This document shows positions 16,613-25,244 of a stretch of DNA of 32,052 nt, piece after piece. A model generated the notes under the pieces. It was not told the origin of the DNA. It searched no databases and saw only the letters and a list, made by a program, of their open reading frames with translations. The DNA lies in contig CANIVF010000050.1 of NCBI GenBank assembly GCA_947470895.1, positions 1 to 32,052 on the forward strand, written 5' to 3'. Within the stretch, counting starts at the first letter, position 1; every line of letters starts with the position of its first letter. Position numbers and translations under genes: made by a program. Source of the DNA: Bacteroidota bacterium. GTDB lineage: Bacteria > Bacteroidota > Bacteroidia > Cytophagales > Cyclobacteriaceae.

Positions 16613-17713
16613 ATGAACATTTGCTTTGTATCTCCGAATGTGAATGTCTATTCTGAGACCTTCATTATAAATCTGAAAAATGGATTGCAGGGTAAGGTAT
16701 TCCATTGCCATAACGGCCAGGTGCCTACCCAATGCGAAGGGGTGAATCTGGCTGGCAGTCATTCCATGCTGGACAGAATCTGGAAGCGGATGGGAATAAT
16801 AAAGTACTCTCTCACGGAGCATTACTTTTATTCATTCCTCAAAAGAAATAGAATCGTTGTTATTGTTGCCAACTATGGCACTTGTGGTGCATACATTGCC
16901 CCAATAGCTGCAGCACTTAAAATTCCTCTCATTGTAAATTTTTATGGCTTTGATGCCTCGGTATACAGTGTGCTGGAGAAATACAGGAAGAGCTACCAGG
17001 AAATGTTTCGGACTGCGCGCACGATCGTGGTAGTTTCTGATGAAATGAAGGATGCACTGATAAAACTGGGAGCACCGGCAGAAAAAATTCATACCATAAC
17101 CTGTGTACCCTCCTCCATGTTCGCTGCCATCCAACCCGACTACGAGTCCAGTCAAATCCTGGGCATCGGTCGGTTTGTGGATAAGAAAGCACCGTATCTC
17201 AGTATTCTGGCATTTAGGATTGCAGTTGAAAGGTACCCGCACTTACGGTTGAAAATGGTGGGTGATGGACCGCTATGGCAGGTGTGTAAAGATTTAGTGA
17301 GCGCATTAAATATTCCGAATGTTGAATTTGTAGGTGTTTTAAAACCCGATCAAATAGCCGTAGTGTTTGAGCAATCGTTTTGTTTCATCCAGCACAGCAA
17401 GATCGCTCCGGATGGTGATAAGGAAGGTATGCCAGTTGCGATACTGGATGCCATGTCTGCGAGGTTGGCGATCATCAGCACCTACCATGCGGGCATTCCG
17501 GAAATCGTTCGCGATGGCGTTAATGGTTTTCTCGTTAAAGAAGGTGACGTAGCCGCCATGGCTGAGCGCATGATTGAGCTTAGTTTGGACAGGGAGTTAG
17601 CAGAAAAGTTAGGTAAGGGGGGAAGGGAAACGATTCAGTCCGGCTACACTGCGGAGGGCTATTTTGCTAGGTGGAATAACTTGATCTCCTCTCTCGCTGC
17701 TAAAGAAAGTTGA
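16613..17713 (+). CDS. Glycosyltransferase family 4
   Basis: GT-B glycosyltransferase of 366 residues. It starts MNICFVSPNVNVYSETFI, a typical family opening, and the middle contains VNFYGFDASVY. The C-terminal domain has ILGIGRFVDKKAP, LKMVGDGPLW, then EGMPVAILDAMSARLAIISTYHAGIPEIV with the ExxxxxxxE pattern that contacts the donor nucleotide. AAAGG six bases before the ATG is one of the few purine-rich sites here that could act in initiation. Its GC content (about 47% by spot count) is clearly higher than the AT-rich blocks. It ends 28 bases from a convergent epimerase gene. Confidence 0.9.
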   Translation: MNICFVSPNVNVYSETFIINLKNGLQGKVFHCHNGQVPTQCEGVNLAGSHSMLDRIWKRMGIIKYSLTEHYFYSFLKRNRIVVIVANYGTCGAYIAPIAAALKIPLIVNFYGFDASVYSVLEKYRKSYQEMFRTARTIVVVSDEMKDALIKLGAPAEKIHTITCVPSSMFAAIQPDYESSQILGIGRFVDKKAPYLSILAFRIAVERYPHLRLKMVGDGPLWQVCKDLVSALNIPNVEFVGVLKPDQIAVVFEQSFCFIQHSKIAPDGDKEGMPVAILDAMSARLAIISTYHAGIPEIVRDGVNGFLVKEGDVAAMAERMIELSLDRELAEKLGKGGRETIQSGYTAEGYFARWNNLISSLAAKES

Positions 17714-17741
17714 TTTAGACCAAACGTAAATTACTTCGCAT

Positions 17742-18704
17742 CTATGTAACCTTTCGTTGGTAAAAGGCGATGGTCTCGCGGATTCCATCTTCGATGTTTA
17801 TAAGAGGCTGCCAACCTGTTTCGTTGTTTACTAAAGTGATATCCGAGATGTAGTCTCCGGTTTCAATTTTTTGATCGATTTCGGGCCATGCTTTAAGCAC
17901 GATATTCGTTTCGGGAACGCACGTTGAAATGGCTTTTGCGGCCTGAATCAGGGAAGTGCCTTTGCCGGAACCAACGTTAAATATTCTGCCAACGATTCGT
18001 TCATTGTCCATGGAGATTTTGAACAGCTTGATCACATCCTGAATATGAATAAAATCGCGCACCTGGCTGCCATCACCATATAGTTCGATCTTCTCTCGAT
18101 GAATCGCCTTATGTATAAACCAGTTTAGAATACCATAATGATTACTGCCAAAGCGTTGATACGGTCCATATGGATTGGCCACGCGATAGATGATGCTGCG
18201 TATTCCATACAGGTGATAATACATCAGGTAATATTGTTCGGTCGTGATTTTATGAATCGCATAAATAGACTCGGGGCGCAGCGGATGTTGTTCACTAACG
18301 GTTTCAGTATCCGGCTTTCCATACACCAGCCGGGTAGAAGGGAAGATGAGCAATACCTTCGGATTGATTTTTTTGCAGGCTTCCAGAATATTTAAATGGC
18401 CTTTGAGGTTGGTGTCCAGATCATGATAGGGATCTTTGATGCTATCGGCAGCACCGGAGCTTCCGGCCAGTGAGAAAATAACATCGTAGCTGGCCAGCGC
18501 TTCCTCCAGAAAGGCTTTATCAAGAATACTTCCGGAAAGGATATGTTCCTTCACTTCTGGGGTGACAAATCCATCTCCTTCATCCCGCATGGTGTGGGTT
18601 AACATGGTAACGGCATGACCATCCTGCACCAGGCTTAGGTATAGATTTTTACCAATAAACCCGAGGCCCCCAATGATCAAAATCTTTTTTCTTATTTCAT
18701 TCAT
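17742..18704 (-). CDS. NAD-dependent epimerase/dehydratase on the opposite strand
   Basis: Extended SDR of 320 residues, the only minus-strand gene between 7.4 and 27.9 kb. The NAD loop is GGLGFIG (G12, G15, G18) and the catalytic pair is Tyr148/Lys152 in SIYAIHKITTEQ. The FPSTRLVYGKP segment and the RDFIHIQDVI C-terminal motif are those of UDP-sugar 4-epimerase/dehydratase relatives. I start it at 18704 because the in-frame extension to 18917 translates intergenic DNA and crosses the divergent promoter region. It has its own putative promoter (18744-18751). It likely makes an activated sugar for the glycosyltransferases nearby; the exact reaction is unknown. Confidence 0.88.
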   Translation of the reverse strand: MNEIRKKILIIGGLGFIGKNLYLSLVQDGHAVTMLTHTMRDEGDGFVTPEVKEHILSGSILDKAFLEEALASYDVIFSLAGSSGAADSIKDPYHDLDTNLKGHLNILEACKKINPKVLLIFPSTRLVYGKPDTETVSEQHPLRPESIYAIHKITTEQYYLMYYHLYGIRSIIYRVANPYGPYQRFGSNHYGILNWFIHKAIHREKIELYGDGSQVRDFIHIQDVIKLFKISMDNERIVGRIFNVGSGKGTSLIQAAKAISTCVPETNIVLKAWPEIDQKIETGDYISDITLVNNETGWQPLINIEDGIRETIAFYQRKVT

Positions 18705-18743
18705 GTATCCGGAAACAAACTGTTTTAAGCATGAAACTAAAAG

Positions 18744-18751
18744 CAAATATA
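18744..18751 (-). promoter_or_regulatory. -7 promoter element for the minus-strand epimerase
   Basis: On the minus strand this reads TATATTTG, an exact TAnnTTTG match about 40 bases before the ATG at 18704. The same octamer is found ahead of the first MBOAT gene (7279-7286). No perfect -33 TTTG is seen; a CTTG lies 15 bases upstream. Confidence 0.5.
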
Positions 18752-18779
18752 AGGTAAACTTGTCCGCAAGCCTCCTTGT

Positions 18780-18814
18780 TTTGCTTGAATGGACAACACA
18801 AATAATTATCTTTG
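18780..18814 (+). promoter_or_regulatory. Promoter for the second glycosyltransferase/sulfotransferase run
   Basis: TATCTTTG at 18807-18814 matches the Bacteroidota -7 consensus. A -33 TTG at 18785-18787 is 19 bases upstream, with an alternative TTTG at 18780-18783. Transcription would start about 70 bases before the ATG at 18892 and could read through the following plus-strand genes. It diverges from the minus-strand promoter at 18744-18751. Confidence 0.5.
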
Positions 18815-18891
18815 CCGTTAAGGCATACCAATGAATAGCCCGATAAGGTGGTGCATTAATAACGTGAATTAAATAAGTACTTTTGGCAGGT

Positions 18892-19968
18892 ATGTGGAGT
18901 CCTTTGGTCAGCATCATTATCCCCTCCTATAATCGCGAATCGCTGATTGGCGAGACCCTTACTTCCATAATCAAGCAAACGTATACGCATTGGGAATGCA
19001 TCGTGGTGGATGATGGCTCCACGGATAGGTCTATGGAGGTGCTGAGACAATTTCAGGAACAAGACAACCGGATAAAAGTATTCTCACGCGACAGGCTACC
19101 CAAAGGGGCCCCCATGTGCAGGAATATTGGTTTGGCTAAAGCTTCGGGAGACTATGTGATTTACCTAGATTCCGATGATGTGCTGGCCCCATTCTGTTTA
19201 GAGCAGCGCGTTACATTATTTCAGGAAAACAGCGGATGTCAGTTTTTGGTTTTTAAAGCACTGCTATTTAAAAAGGAAGTGAACGATGCCGATCGTGTAT
19301 GGAATATAGAGACAGATGAAAATGACCTTGTTCGTTTCTTGCGCATGGATGCCTTGTGGCAGACTACCGGCCCGATTTATAAGAGGGACTACCTGATGAA
19401 GATGAATGGCTTTAAAGAAGAGTTACCCTTCTGGCAGGATTTTGATTTGCACCTGCGCTGTCTTTTTTCGGGGGCGGTGTATAAAAAGTTTTTCGATCAC
19501 CCGGCCGATTATTACATCCGCACAGGCCGAACGGATACCATCAGCAGAAGTACTGCTTTTACAGCGAATTCGGACATTCTTGCTGCACGGATTAAATATT
19601 ATTATGAATTGATCCTTGAAATTGAACAGTTTCCTTATGCAGAAAAGGAGCAGATGGGGAAGGTCGTCAATTCAACACTCTATTTTTTTTGTGCTCAATT
19701 TTTAATGAGGTTTAGTAAACCCAGAGAATTTATCAGGTACTGGAATCGGGCTCAGGTTCTTTCAACATGTAAATACAGCTCAACTTCCCTTAGCATAGCA
19801 TATGCGTTTTTGCTTAAACTTGCTTTACGCTATTCCTTGTTTACGAAACTGGTAGTCAGGTATTCCAAATTGTTTGATTCCAGTCTTCCTGACTATTATA
19901 TATGGGATAAAAGTAGATTGGAAAAGGTGAGAATAGATTTAAGTTCAACCAAGCAAAGTGAATACTAA
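18892..19968 (+). CDS. Glycosyltransferase family 2
   Basis: GT-A glycosyltransferase of 358 residues. The opening is VSIIIPSYNRESLIGETLTSI, then IVVDDGSTD and the metal-binding YLDSDDVLAP. A later WQDFDLHLRCL segment corresponds to the family's acceptor/catalytic region. I use the ATG at 18892; a TTG at 18883 would add three residues. It is the first gene of the run that starts from the promoter at 18780-18814. The stop codon TAA shares one base with the next ATG (TAATG), so the following sulfotransferase is translationally coupled. GC falls toward the 3' end. Confidence 0.89.
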   Translation: MWSPLVSIIIPSYNRESLIGETLTSIIKQTYTHWECIVVDDGSTDRSMEVLRQFQEQDNRIKVFSRDRLPKGAPMCRNIGLAKASGDYVIYLDSDDVLAPFCLEQRVTLFQENSGCQFLVFKALLFKKEVNDADRVWNIETDENDLVRFLRMDALWQTTGPIYKRDYLMKMNGFKEELPFWQDFDLHLRCLFSGAVYKKFFDHPADYYIRTGRTDTISRSTAFTANSDILAARIKYYYELILEIEQFPYAEKEQMGKVVNSTLYFFCAQFLMRFSKPREFIRYWNRAQVLSTCKYSSTSLSIAYAFLLKLALRYSLFTKLVVRYSKLFDSSLPDYYIWDKSRLEKVRIDLSSTKQSEY

Positions 19969-20762
19969 TGAATATACCTGTAAAGAAAGCACTTAATAAA
20001 TTGTATCGATATGGCGGCAGGCTATATGCTATATTGAGGGCAATTCTTGTCACTCCAAAGGAAGACTTGGTGGAGAAACCTATTTATGTTTTCAATCATG
20101 TGCCTAAATGCGGAGGAACTTCACTGTTAAATATTTTCAGGAACTGGTTCGTGTTGGTTCGGGATTACCCACCTCACGATGTGAGATTTCCTGATCCGGT
20201 TCAATTGAAAAAGGAAATGGAATATTATGTTACACATCCTGTAGTAATAATGAAATTCAATGCATGGCATATTCTGGCGGGTCACTATCATGACTCCCCA
20301 TTTCAGTTAAATGATCGCTATAGTCAGGTATTAAAGTCTGAAAGGATCCGGTTAATTGCGTTTCTAAGAGATCCGATGGAACACAGATTATCTATGTATC
20401 ACTTCAGCAAGAATCGAAATCATAATTATACCTGGATTCGAAATGTTGCTCTGAATGACTTTATGATCGGTAAATATCTTCAGAATTACTTCGCAAGGGC
20501 ATTAAATTGCACTGAAAATGACTATGAACAAGTATTGGAGAAGTACTTCTTTATCGGTATTGTTGAAGATTATAATAATTCTTTAATAAAGTTAGCAAAA
20601 AAAATGAGGCGACCTTTGCCAAAAAAGGTACCTCATCTTAACAAGACGGAAAGTACAAGTTCTGTAATGAAAACTGATTTTGACGTTGTATTGTTTAGAC
20701 AATTGAATGAATTGGATTATAAGATTTATGAGTATGCTAAATTATTATTGAAGCGAAGTTGA
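19968..20762 (+). CDS. PAPS-dependent carbohydrate sulfotransferase (Sulfotransfer_2 type)
   Basis: This 264-residue protein belongs to the family that includes heparan-sulfate 2-O and related carbohydrate sulfotransferases. The 5'-phosphosulfate loop is HVPKCGGTS (residues 44-52) and the 3'-phosphate region is FLRDPMEHRLSMYHF (Arg134, Ser142). A VPHLNKT segment in the C-terminal third also matches the family. It differs in fold group and motifs from the sulfotransferase at 10263, so the glycan probably carries sulfate at two different positions or sugars. It is coupled to the preceding GT2 gene, which may supply its acceptor sugar. PAPS supply is probably CysC. Confidence 0.85.
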   Translation: MNIPVKKALNKLYRYGGRLYAILRAILVTPKEDLVEKPIYVFNHVPKCGGTSLLNIFRNWFVLVRDYPPHDVRFPDPVQLKKEMEYYVTHPVVIMKFNAWHILAGHYHDSPFQLNDRYSQVLKSERIRLIAFLRDPMEHRLSMYHFSKNRNHNYTWIRNVALNDFMIGKYLQNYFARALNCTENDYEQVLEKYFFIGIVEDYNNSLIKLAKKMRRPLPKKVPHLNKTESTSSVMKTDFDVVLFRQLNELDYKIYEYAKLLLKRS

Positions 20763-20814
20763 GCTTCATTTAATTCAATCATCATGTTTTCGGAAGACAA
20801 GTTATTAAAAAGAA

Positions 20815-21798
20815 ATGCAAAAAGTTATTTTTACCCTTTGCTCTAATAATTATTTGGCCCATGCCAAAACACTCGGTGACTCGGTATTTAAAACTAATCC
20901 CGATGTTCCTTTTATTATTGGCCTGGTGGATAAGCGTGACCCTGAAATTGACTATAGTTTTTTCAAGCCGTTTGAAATCATTGACTTTGATCAGATCGGG
21001 TTTCCCTTTTTTGAAGACATGCTGGCCGTGTATAATGTGATTGAATTCAACACCGCGGTTAAACCTTATTATCTGGAATATTTGTTAAAGCGGCAGGGTA
21101 AGGGTTCTAAGGTTTTTTATATTGATCCGGATATCGTTTTGTATTCAGGCATGGATAAACTGTCAGCGATTTTAGATAACAGTAATATCGTGCTAACCCC
21201 CATGCTTACGGTGGCCAATGCGACCGTAACAATGGATGAGTTGGTGGCATTGCGTCATGGCATTTATAACCTGGGCTTTATCGGAGTTAAATACAGCGAT
21301 GAAACGTTCCGGTTTGTAAAGTGGTGGCAGGAGCGCTTGCGAAGGCATTGTGTGATTGACAAGCCTCGTGGCCTGTTTGTGGATCAAAAATGGATTGACC
21401 TTGCCCCTCTTTTTTTTACTGGTATTTTTCTTTTTCCAGATCCTGGTTATAACATATCGTGGTGGAATTTTGCTGAGCGCACGGTGTTGAAATCCGGAGA
21501 TAAATTTTTTATCAATGATCTTAGCCATCCATTAGTATTTTTTCACTTCAGCGGCTATAGCGTAGGTAGTAATTACTATACAGGAAGAGTGAGTAATGCG
21601 GAGTATGCCCTTGAGGCCCGTCCTGATTTAGTCGAAATTTTTAAAGATTACTCCAACCGCTTGAAGGAAAATCAGTATGAGAAGCTCAAAGAACAAAAGC
21701 CATTGCTGAAATTTGCGCCAATGAAGAAGGAGCCTACAGGGGTTATCAATAGAACAAAGGCAGGGATTAAGTCGCTCTTAAAAAAAGCGATATCATAA
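20815..21798 (+). CDS. GT-A glycosyltransferase, nucleotide-diphospho-sugar transferase type
   Basis: This 327-residue protein begins MQKVIFTLCSNNYLAHAKTLGDSV, typical of a GT8-like or related nucleotide-diphospho-sugar transferase rather than GT2. The metal site is DPD in KVFYIDPDIVLY, near residue 104. Conserved features further on are YNLGFIGV, LFVDQKWIDLAP and NISWWNF, followed by a FFHFSGY motif that could provide the second metal ligand. The C-terminal 40 residues are basic. It lies 52 bases after the sulfotransferase gene and 12 before the next GT2, in one plus-strand run. Donor and acceptor are unknown. Confidence 0.75.
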   Translation: MQKVIFTLCSNNYLAHAKTLGDSVFKTNPDVPFIIGLVDKRDPEIDYSFFKPFEIIDFDQIGFPFFEDMLAVYNVIEFNTAVKPYYLEYLLKRQGKGSKVFYIDPDIVLYSGMDKLSAILDNSNIVLTPMLTVANATVTMDELVALRHGIYNLGFIGVKYSDETFRFVKWWQERLRRHCVIDKPRGLFVDQKWIDLAPLFFTGIFLFPDPGYNISWWNFAERTVLKSGDKFFINDLSHPLVFFHFSGYSVGSNYYTGRVSNAEYALEARPDLVEIFKDYSNRLKENQYEKLKEQKPLLKFAPMKKEPTGVINRTKAGIKSLLKKAIS

Positions 21799-21810
21799 GG
21801 TTCTATTAAA

Positions 21811-22818
21811 ATGTTACAAAACAGGTCAGGTATTTCCATCGTAGTTTGCACCCATAATGGCAAAAATCGATTACCCCCAGTCTTGAGCGCGCTCATGGAT
21901 CAGAGTCTTTTGCCAGGCATGTTTGAGCTTATTGTCATAGACAATGCATCAACAGATGGCACAACTTTGTTTTGCGAACAGTTTCTTAGTGAAGCTGAGT
22001 GTGTGTTTTCTTGGCAGGTGGTTTTGGAACAGCAGCAGGGGCTTAATCATGCCCGGCATAGAGGTCTAACGGTAGCTCAATTTGATGTGGTCCTTTTTTG
22101 TGATGATGACAACGCACTGTCTCGGGATTACTTGCAACTTGGTCTAAGTTTATTGAAAGACAACCCGGCCATCGGGGCACTGGGCGGCTGCGGCATTCCG
22201 TCCTTTGAAACTGCTAAGCCAGTATGGTTTGACACCTATAGTCATAGCTTTGCCGTTGGCCCCCAATCCAAACATGATGGCAGGATCTTGCATGATCCTG
22301 CAGAAGTTTATGGAGCGGGTACCTTTTTTAGGAAAGGTATATTATTACGTTTCTTTGAAAAAGGTTTTCATGCCACCATGACGGATCGCAAAGGAAATAC
22401 GTTGGCATCTGGTGGTGATGTGGAATGGTGTTACCTGGTGCAGCTGGCTGGCTATGAAATCTGGTATGACCATCGCCTAACGTTTATTCATCAAATGCCG
22501 GAAGGCCGCTTACGATGGAGTTACTACCTGCGGCTTAAAGCAGGAATTGCTTCAGGCACAGGTCGTTTGCTCCCATATATATGCCTATTGAAGAATCATC
22601 AGGCGAGCTGGTTTACATTTGGCTTTAATTGGTTTAGTCAGGCTGTACGATCAACCCTGATTTATTTTAAGTTTTACGTCAGTGCATGGATACTTCAAAA
22701 AAACAGAAAACCGGAGTCAGAATTGGCCGCTGTTGTGTTGCGCCAGAAGATGACTTCCTATTGGAAGCATGGAGGCTCGGGGTTTCGTCACTTTAAGCTT
22801 TTAAAGCGAATGCTATGA
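21811..22818 (+). CDS. Glycosyltransferase family 2
   Basis: GT-A glycosyltransferase of 335 residues. It has ISIVVCTHNGKNRLPPVLSAL, VIDNASTDGT, QQGLNHARHRGL and the acidic metal site FCDDDNALS. The GGDVEWCYLVQLAGYEIWYD segment is the catalytic-base region seen in GT2 enzymes (an ED-like pair, here DVEW). The C-terminal third has aromatic and basic stretches (residues 240-300) that may sit at the membrane. It starts 12 bases after the previous gene, and its stop overlaps the next start by four bases. Confidence 0.88.
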   Translation: MLQNRSGISIVVCTHNGKNRLPPVLSALMDQSLLPGMFELIVIDNASTDGTTLFCEQFLSEAECVFSWQVVLEQQQGLNHARHRGLTVAQFDVVLFCDDDNALSRDYLQLGLSLLKDNPAIGALGGCGIPSFETAKPVWFDTYSHSFAVGPQSKHDGRILHDPAEVYGAGTFFRKGILLRFFEKGFHATMTDRKGNTLASGGDVEWCYLVQLAGYEIWYDHRLTFIHQMPEGRLRWSYYLRLKAGIASGTGRLLPYICLLKNHQASWFTFGFNWFSQAVRSTLIYFKFYVSAWILQKNRKPESELAAVVLRQKMTSYWKHGGSGFRHFKLLKRML

Positions 22819-23663
22819 TTTGCTTTTCGATTATAATTCCTACCTACAACCGCGCCTCTGTTTTATCAAGGGCACTTGATAGCGTACTAAACCAATCTTA
22901 TAAGGATTTTGAAATTATCGTGGTCGATGATGGAAGCACAGATAATACGGAACAGGTAATAAGAACTTACACGAATGCTGAGGTTATATATTCTCGTCAA
23001 GTGAACAAAGGTGTGTCAGCTGCACGAAATTTTGGCACCTCAAAAACAAGTGGCAATTACTTGATTTTTATCGATAGTGATGATTATCTTGCCCCTAATG
23101 CCTTGGAATATTTTTATAATGGAATTGTAGAGTCGAAAGCCGACCTGATACACAGTGGCCTTAAATTCATTTATCAGGATGGTCGATCAGAATTAAAAAG
23201 CCCTCGTGACCCTTATAATACTGGCAAACTAACGAAAACTGGAATTCAACTGGTAGGTACTTTTTGCCTGAAAACTGAATTATTTAAAAGGGTGGGTGGT
23301 TATGATGAATTTCTTACCTATGGTGAAAATACTGAACTGTTCTGGAGATTAAACAATGAAATCATTCAATCACATATCATAGACGAAGTGACTATTAACG
23401 TTACGAGAGATTCCGAAAGCAGAGCCAGTACGGCACCTGAAAATATTATTAATTCAATTAGTTACATTCTTGGCAAGCATCAATCCTTTTTAAAAATAAA
23501 TAAAAATATTCATTGGTTGTATCTGAATAATCTTGGGGTTGCATATCAGAAATCAGGCAAAATTAAAAACGCTTTGAATTCCTTCTTAAAGGCGTTGGCA
23601 ATTTACCCCTGGCGATGGAAAACGTATATTAGAATTGTATTGTCTGTTGTTCGTTATTATTAA
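22815..23663 (+). CDS. Glycosyltransferase family 2 with a C-terminal TPR-like unit
   Basis: GT-A glycosyltransferase of 282 residues: FSIIIPTYNRASVLSRALDSV, IVVDDGSTDNTE, NKGVSAARNFG and metal site FIDSDDYLAP. After the catalytic domain, residues about 233-266 form one clear tetratricopeptide-like repeat (LNNLGVAYQKSGKIKNAL, then NSFLKALAIYPW), unusual for a short GT2 and probably a protein contact surface. It overlaps the preceding GT2 by four bases. It marks the start of the second AT-rich block, with GC well below the gene before it. Confidence 0.88.
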   Translation: MICFSIIIPTYNRASVLSRALDSVLNQSYKDFEIIVVDDGSTDNTEQVIRTYTNAEVIYSRQVNKGVSAARNFGTSKTSGNYLIFIDSDDYLAPNALEYFYNGIVESKADLIHSGLKFIYQDGRSELKSPRDPYNTGKLTKTGIQLVGTFCLKTELFKRVGGYDEFLTYGENTELFWRLNNEIIQSHIIDEVTINVTRDSESRASTAPENIINSISYILGKHQSFLKINKNIHWLYLNNLGVAYQKSGKIKNALNSFLKALAIYPWRWKTYIRIVLSVVRYY

Positions 23664-23683
23664 GTTTTTTGAAAAATGAAACT

Positions 23684-24355
23684 ATGAAAAAAGTTATTCG
23701 CTCATTGATTCTTCATATGGTTAAAAGTGGAAAACGAATTGCCGCCACCACTCAAAAGCCGGAAGTGCGCAATTGGATTCGGGATAAAGGGGATAAAGTA
23801 CTCCGTTTAAATTATGATTTAAATGAGAATAGTGTTGTATTTGATTTAGGTGGTTATGAGGGGCAATGGGCCAGTGATATTTATTCAAAGTATCGATGCA
23901 AAATTTATGTATTTGAACCGAGCGGCATTTATTGTAAAGAAATTCAGAATCGATTTAGGAAAAATTCTGATATTAAGGTGTTTCAATTTGGTCTTTCAAA
24001 TAGAGATTCAGAAGAAAAGCTTTTTATGGCAGCAAACGCAAGTTCCACGTTGAAAGCCACTAAAGGTGATTTTGAAATAATCAAGTTTAAAGACTTTATT
24101 GGGTTTGTTGATAGTTATGGTATTGATTCAATAGATCTGATTAAGATTAACATTGAAGGAGGGGAGTATGATCTTTTGGACTATATTATCGAAAAAGGGT
24201 ATCATCTTAAGATTAAGAATATCCAGGTACAGTTTCATGACTTTGTTCCCAATTATGAAAATAGATTCCTTCAAATTCAGAAAAATCTATCGGTGTCTCA
24301 CAAAATTACTTATCAATACAAATTTCTTTGGGAAAATTGGTTGATTAAGGATTAA
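23684..24355 (+). CDS. FkbM-family methyltransferase
   Basis: SAM-dependent O-methyltransferase of the FkbM type, 223 residues. Motif I is VVFDLGGYEGQWASDI, the ribose-binding acidic loop is YVFEPSG, and the FkbM signature is IDLIKINIEGGEYDLLDYI. I use the ATG at 23684; the TTG at 23669 and an out-of-frame ATG at 23676 are less likely. The gene sits between a GT2 and a fucosyltransferase-like gene with gaps of 20 and 3 bases. The likely target is a sugar hydroxyl of the glycan or its precursor; it is one of two clear FkbM enzymes in the window. Confidence 0.87.
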   Translation: MKKVIRSLILHMVKSGKRIAATTQKPEVRNWIRDKGDKVLRLNYDLNENSVVFDLGGYEGQWASDIYSKYRCKIYVFEPSGIYCKEIQNRFRKNSDIKVFQFGLSNRDSEEKLFMAANASSTLKATKGDFEIIKFKDFIGFVDSYGIDSIDLIKINIEGGEYDLLDYIIEKGYHLKIKNIQVQFHDFVPNYENRFLQIQKNLSVSHKITYQYKFLWENWLIKD

Positions 24356-24358
24356 GGC

Positions 24359-25243
24359 ATGTCGAAGATATACTTGGAGATAAGAAGCGGATTGGGTAAC
24401 CAACTTTTTCAATATGCATTTGGTTATTCAATTAGTCGTGAATTCAATAAGGAACTTGTACTGTGCCCTACTTATTTTGATAAGTATTGGAAATTTGTTC
24501 TAAAGAAAATACTGGGCAAAGAGGTGCGGTCATTTAGATTGCCATTCTTTATCCAGAATAAAATTAGATTGGCCTCTAGAACCGAAGCTGATCAAATTCA
24601 AAATAACCCAGATATCACCACCATTCGAGAAGAAGAATACGATAATGCTTCGATGAGGTCAGTTTTTTTAAGCAAAAATGATTTTTACTTGAAAGGATAT
24701 TGGCAAAACCCTGATTTATTTTCAGCCCACTTTAACGACCTCGTTGTCCAGATAGCACCCTCCTTTAGGTTGTCAGAGAAATGCATGGAATTGTTATCAA
24801 GGATGAATGATCGCATGGTAGGGATTCATGTGAGACGTGGAGACTTTCTAACCAATAAGTCATTCGGAGCTTGTGCCTTAGAATATTATACTCAGGCAAT
24901 GCAGTATCTTTCCTCAAAAGTTCGTAGTCCTCAATTTATCATATTCACTAACGATAAGAGCTGGGTGCTAAAGAATTTTCCTCCTGCCTTTTCATGGACC
25001 ATCTATTCGAATGATAATGATAAGTATACGGATATTGAGGAGCTGTATTTGTTAAGTAAATTTCAATCTTTGATTTTGTCCAATAGTACGTTTAGCTGGT
25101 GGGGCGGATATTTGAGTTTTCGTAACGATCGCCACATAGTTTGCCCAATGTCTTGGTTTCTGAAAAAGGAAATGCAAGATGAATCAACAAAGTTGATTAA
25201 TTCAGATTGGAAACAAATTAAAAATAAGCTCGAACTGTTTTGA
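24359..25243 (+). CDS. GT11-family glycosyltransferase, alpha-1,2-fucosyltransferase-like
   Basis: This 294-residue enzyme has the GT11 hallmarks: SGLGNQLFQYAFG at residues 10-22, the donor-binding HVRRGD at 157-162, and SNSTFSWWGGYLS in the C-terminal part. GT11 enzymes transfer L-fucose from GDP-fucose, mostly in alpha-1,2 linkage, so the glycan probably contains fucose or a close relative. No GDP-fucose synthesis genes (gmd, fcl) are in the window, so the donor must be made elsewhere or by a neighbour outside it. It starts three bases after the FkbM stop and is followed after one base by another glycosyltransferase. AT-rich. Confidence 0.92.
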   Translation: MSKIYLEIRSGLGNQLFQYAFGYSISREFNKELVLCPTYFDKYWKFVLKKILGKEVRSFRLPFFIQNKIRLASRTEADQIQNNPDITTIREEEYDNASMRSVFLSKNDFYLKGYWQNPDLFSAHFNDLVVQIAPSFRLSEKCMELLSRMNDRMVGIHVRRGDFLTNKSFGACALEYYTQAMQYLSSKVRSPQFIIFTNDKSWVLKNFPPAFSWTIYSNDNDKYTDIEELYLLSKFQSLILSNSTFSWWGGYLSFRNDRHIVCPMSWFLKKEMQDESTKLINSDWKQIKNKLELF

Positions 25244-25244
25244 T

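Noticed and set aside
18705-18917. N-terminal extension of the minus-strand epimerase
   Set aside because: It crosses the divergent promoter region and precedes the normal SDR N-terminus, which places the glycine loop about ten residues in.
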